Source of the DNA: Desulfotomaculum copahuensis
GTDB taxonomy: Bacteria; Bacillota; Desulfotomaculia; Desulfotomaculales; Desulfovirgulaceae
Assembly (NCBI RefSeq): GCF_001655685.1
Contig: NZ_LYVF01000178.1
Location: forward strand, 1-50,901
Reading direction: 5' to 3'
DNA: 50,901 nucleotides
Both the position numbers and the translations under genes were made by a program. Positions 49,512 through 50,901 of the stretch are shown here, one piece after another (positions within the stretch are counted from its first letter, which is position 1; each line of letters starts with the position of its first letter). Below the pieces are notes generated by a model. That model was not told the DNA's origin and made no database searches. It was given only the letters and a program-made list of their open reading frames with translations.

Positions 49512-50738
49512 TTGGACTATAAGAATGATTCCGCCCTGCCCGCCATCGAGGGCGGAAGGCCGGTGCGGGATAAGATGCTGCCCTACGCCCGCCAGCTGAT
49601 CGAACAGGACGATATTGATGCGGTGACGGAGGTACTGCGCAGTGACTGGCTGACCACCGGCCCCACGGTGGCCGAATTTGAGCGCCGGTTTGCCGCCCGG
49701 GTGGGGGCGCGCTACGCGGTGGCCGTATCCAGCGGCACGGCGGCGCTGCACGCGGCCTGCTTCGCGGCCGGGCTGGGGCGGGGGGACGAGGTGATCACCA
49801 GCCCGCTCACCTTTGTGGCCAGCGCCAACTGCGCCCTGTTCCTGGGGGCGAAGCCGGTTTTCGCCGATATCGATCCAGATACATACAATATCGACCCGGC
49901 GGAAATAGAAAAAAAGATCACCGCGCAGACGAAGGCGATCATCCCCGTGCACTTCACCGGCCAGCCCTGCGACCTGGACGCCATCCACGACATTGCCCGC
50001 CGGTGCAAGCTGTCGGTGATCGAGGACGCCGCCCACGCCCTGGGCGCTGAATACAAGGGCCGGCCGGTGGGCGGTCTGAGCGACATGACCGTGTTCAGCT
50101 TCCACCCGGTGAAGCACATCACCACCGGCGAGGGCGGCATGGTGACCACCAATGACGAAGAGCTCTACCAGTGGCTGCTGCTTTTCCGCAATCACGGCAT
50201 CACCCGTGACCCGGAAATGATGACGGAAAATCACGGGCCGTGGTATTACGAGGCGCTGGATCTGGGCTTCAATTACCGGCTGACGGACATCCAGGCCGCC
50301 CTGGGCCTGAGCCAGCTGCGCAAACTGGACCGCTTCCTGGCCCGCCGCCGGGCGATCGCCGCCATTTATAACGAAGCCTTCGCCCAAATACCCGCGGTGC
50401 GTATCCCCTGGCAGGCGCCCTACGGCCGGACGGCCTGGCATCTTTATGTGCTCTCCCTGAACCTGGAGCAGCTCAAAAAGGACCGGGCGGAAATTTTTGC
50501 GGCGCTGCGGGCGGAGAACATCGGAGTCAACGTGCATTACATTCCCGTCTACCGGCATCCCTATTACCGCTGGTTGGGCGACCCGGACAGCTGCAGCCTG
50601 CAGGGGTTTTACTGCTACCAGGCGGAGGAATTGTACCGGCGCCTGATCACCCTGCCCCTTTTCCCGGCCATGACGGATCGGGATGCGGCGGATGTAGTGG
50701 CCGCGGTGCGCAAGGTGCTGGCCCGGGCGGCGGCTTAG
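49512..50738 (+). CDS. pseC: PseC, PLP aminotransferase of pseudaminic acid synthesis
   Basis: A 408-residue DegT-family aminotransferase (UDP-4-keto-6-deoxy-L-AltNAc aminotransferase). K201 in FSFHPVKHITTGEGG, the preceding VIEDAAHALGAEYKG, the early LPYARQLIEQDDIDAVTEVLRSDWLTTGP-type start and FRNHGITRDP are typical of PseC, not of LegC at 35228. It makes the 4-amino sugar for pseudaminic acid. AAAGGGGTG (49496-49504) precedes TTG 49512; the longer frames from 49161 and ATG 49491 are less likely. No pseB, pseF, pseG, pseH or pseI is in the window; they may follow beyond the right edge. Confidence 0.88.
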   Translation: MDYKNDSALPAIEGGRPVRDKMLPYARQLIEQDDIDAVTEVLRSDWLTTGPTVAEFERRFAARVGARYAVAVSSGTAALHAACFAAGLGRGDEVITSPLTFVASANCALFLGAKPVFADIDPDTYNIDPAEIEKKITAQTKAIIPVHFTGQPCDLDAIHDIARRCKLSVIEDAAHALGAEYKGRPVGGLSDMTVFSFHPVKHITTGEGGMVTTNDEELYQWLLLFRNHGITRDPEMMTENHGPWYYEALDLGFNYRLTDIQAALGLSQLRKLDRFLARRRAIAAIYNEAFAQIPAVRIPWQAPYGRTAWHLYVLSLNLEQLKKDRAEIFAALRAENIGVNVHYIPVYRHPYYRWLGDPDSCSLQGFYCYQAEELYRRLITLPLFPAMTDRDAADVVAAVRKVLARAAA

Positions 50739-50765
50739 CAAGGCGCCGCCCGGTTGCATTTTTTT
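50723..50765 (+). terminator. Terminator at the end of pseC
   Basis: CCGGGCGGCG (50723-50732, in the last codons) and CGCCGCCCGG (50744-50753) form a 10-bp stem around an 11-base loop that includes the stop codon. TTGCA and seven T residues follow. Confidence 0.6.
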
Positions 50766-50837
50766 GTAAAGTAATGCAGGAAATTAAACCAATATGTAGA
50801 AAGGGGTAAAGCATATCTGGGAAGAAGGTTGTTTATC

Positions 50838-50901
50838 ATGAGCATAAAGCACCAAAGTAATTGCTGCTATGGAACCCATGTTCGGGGGGGGGGGGGGGGG
50901 G
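50838..50901 (+). CDS. Possible gene start at the right edge
   Basis: ATG 50838 follows GAAGAAGG by about 10 bases and opens a frame (MSIKHQSNCCYGTHV) that is still open at the edge. The last 18 bases are all G, so the final codons are unreliable. No family can be assigned. Confidence 0.25.
   Translation, partial: MSIKHQSNCCYGTHVRGGGGG
50884..50901. other. 18-base G homopolymer at the window end
   Basis: The sequence ends in 18 consecutive G residues. A run of this kind at the very end of a sequence is more likely an assembly or sequencing artefact than biology. Confidence 0.85.

Overview
The window reads as chromosomal DNA of a motile, Gram-positive anaerobe of the Clostridia, most like the high-GC Desulfotomaculum/Pelotomaculum-type Peptococcaceae. 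This is inferred from gene content and style, not from a marker gene. The clues are strong AGGAGG-type ribosome sites combined with many TTG and GTG starts, a flgM-flgN-flgK-flgL-flagellin order as in Bacillus, a copper-amine-oxidase-like surface domain, a DUF1540 protein and a ComB homologue. No rRNA, tRNA, insertion sequence or CRISPR array was recognised.

Layout. (1) 1-5344: start of a small coiled-coil gene on the minus strand, then a partner-switching set (STAS anti-anti-sigma factor, membrane PP2C phosphatase, ATP-binding anti-sigma kinase) followed by a secreted MORN/copper-amine-oxidase-like/beta-propeller protein. (2) 5515-12418: a large MalT-like/BTAD regulator, comB on the minus strand, an AarF/UbiB kinase and a DUF1540 protein. 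(3) 12831-31600: motility block with motB-motA, cheW-cheA, cheB, flgM-flgN-flaG-flgK-flgL, flagellin, an unknown gene, two Maf (DUF115) flagellin glycosyltransferases, fliS, a second flaG, fliD and a fliT-like gene. (4) 31713-41085: a CgeB-like glycosyltransferase/methyltransferase fusion and a complete-looking legionaminic-acid set, legB-legC-legH-legG-legI-ptmE-legF. (5) 41176-50901: a very AT-rich orphan membrane protein, a third Maf, a Phd/PIN toxin-antitoxin pair, a dehydrogenase remnant, an asparagine-synthase-like amidotransferase, an AAA ATPase under a consensus promoter with two built-in operators, and pseC of pseudaminic-acid synthesis. The sequence ends in an 18-base G run that looks like an assembly edge.

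How the parts fit. Regions 3-5 form a flagellar filament and decoration locus. FlgM and a sigma-D-type promoter before the flagellin time its expression. FliS, FlgN and the FliT-like protein would chaperone export. The leg enzymes make CMP-legionaminic acid, and the Maf proteins would attach it, or a pseudaminic relative, to flagellin. Base composition shifts sharply within the locus. The chemotaxis genes are very GC-rich, whereas the CgeB/leg segment and above all 41100-41920 are AT-rich, suggesting that the decoration genes were acquired in pieces.

The most striking non-coding signals are the operator-embedded promoter at 48571-48617, a possible CsrA-binding leader on the flagellin mRNA, and candidate sigma-D promoters before motB, flgM and the flagellin gene. 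Several GC-rich proteins (ComB, CheA, CheB, FlgN, Maf3, the BTAD regulator) also carry low-complexity linkers. One of these, in CheB, is a clear 63-base tandem repeat.
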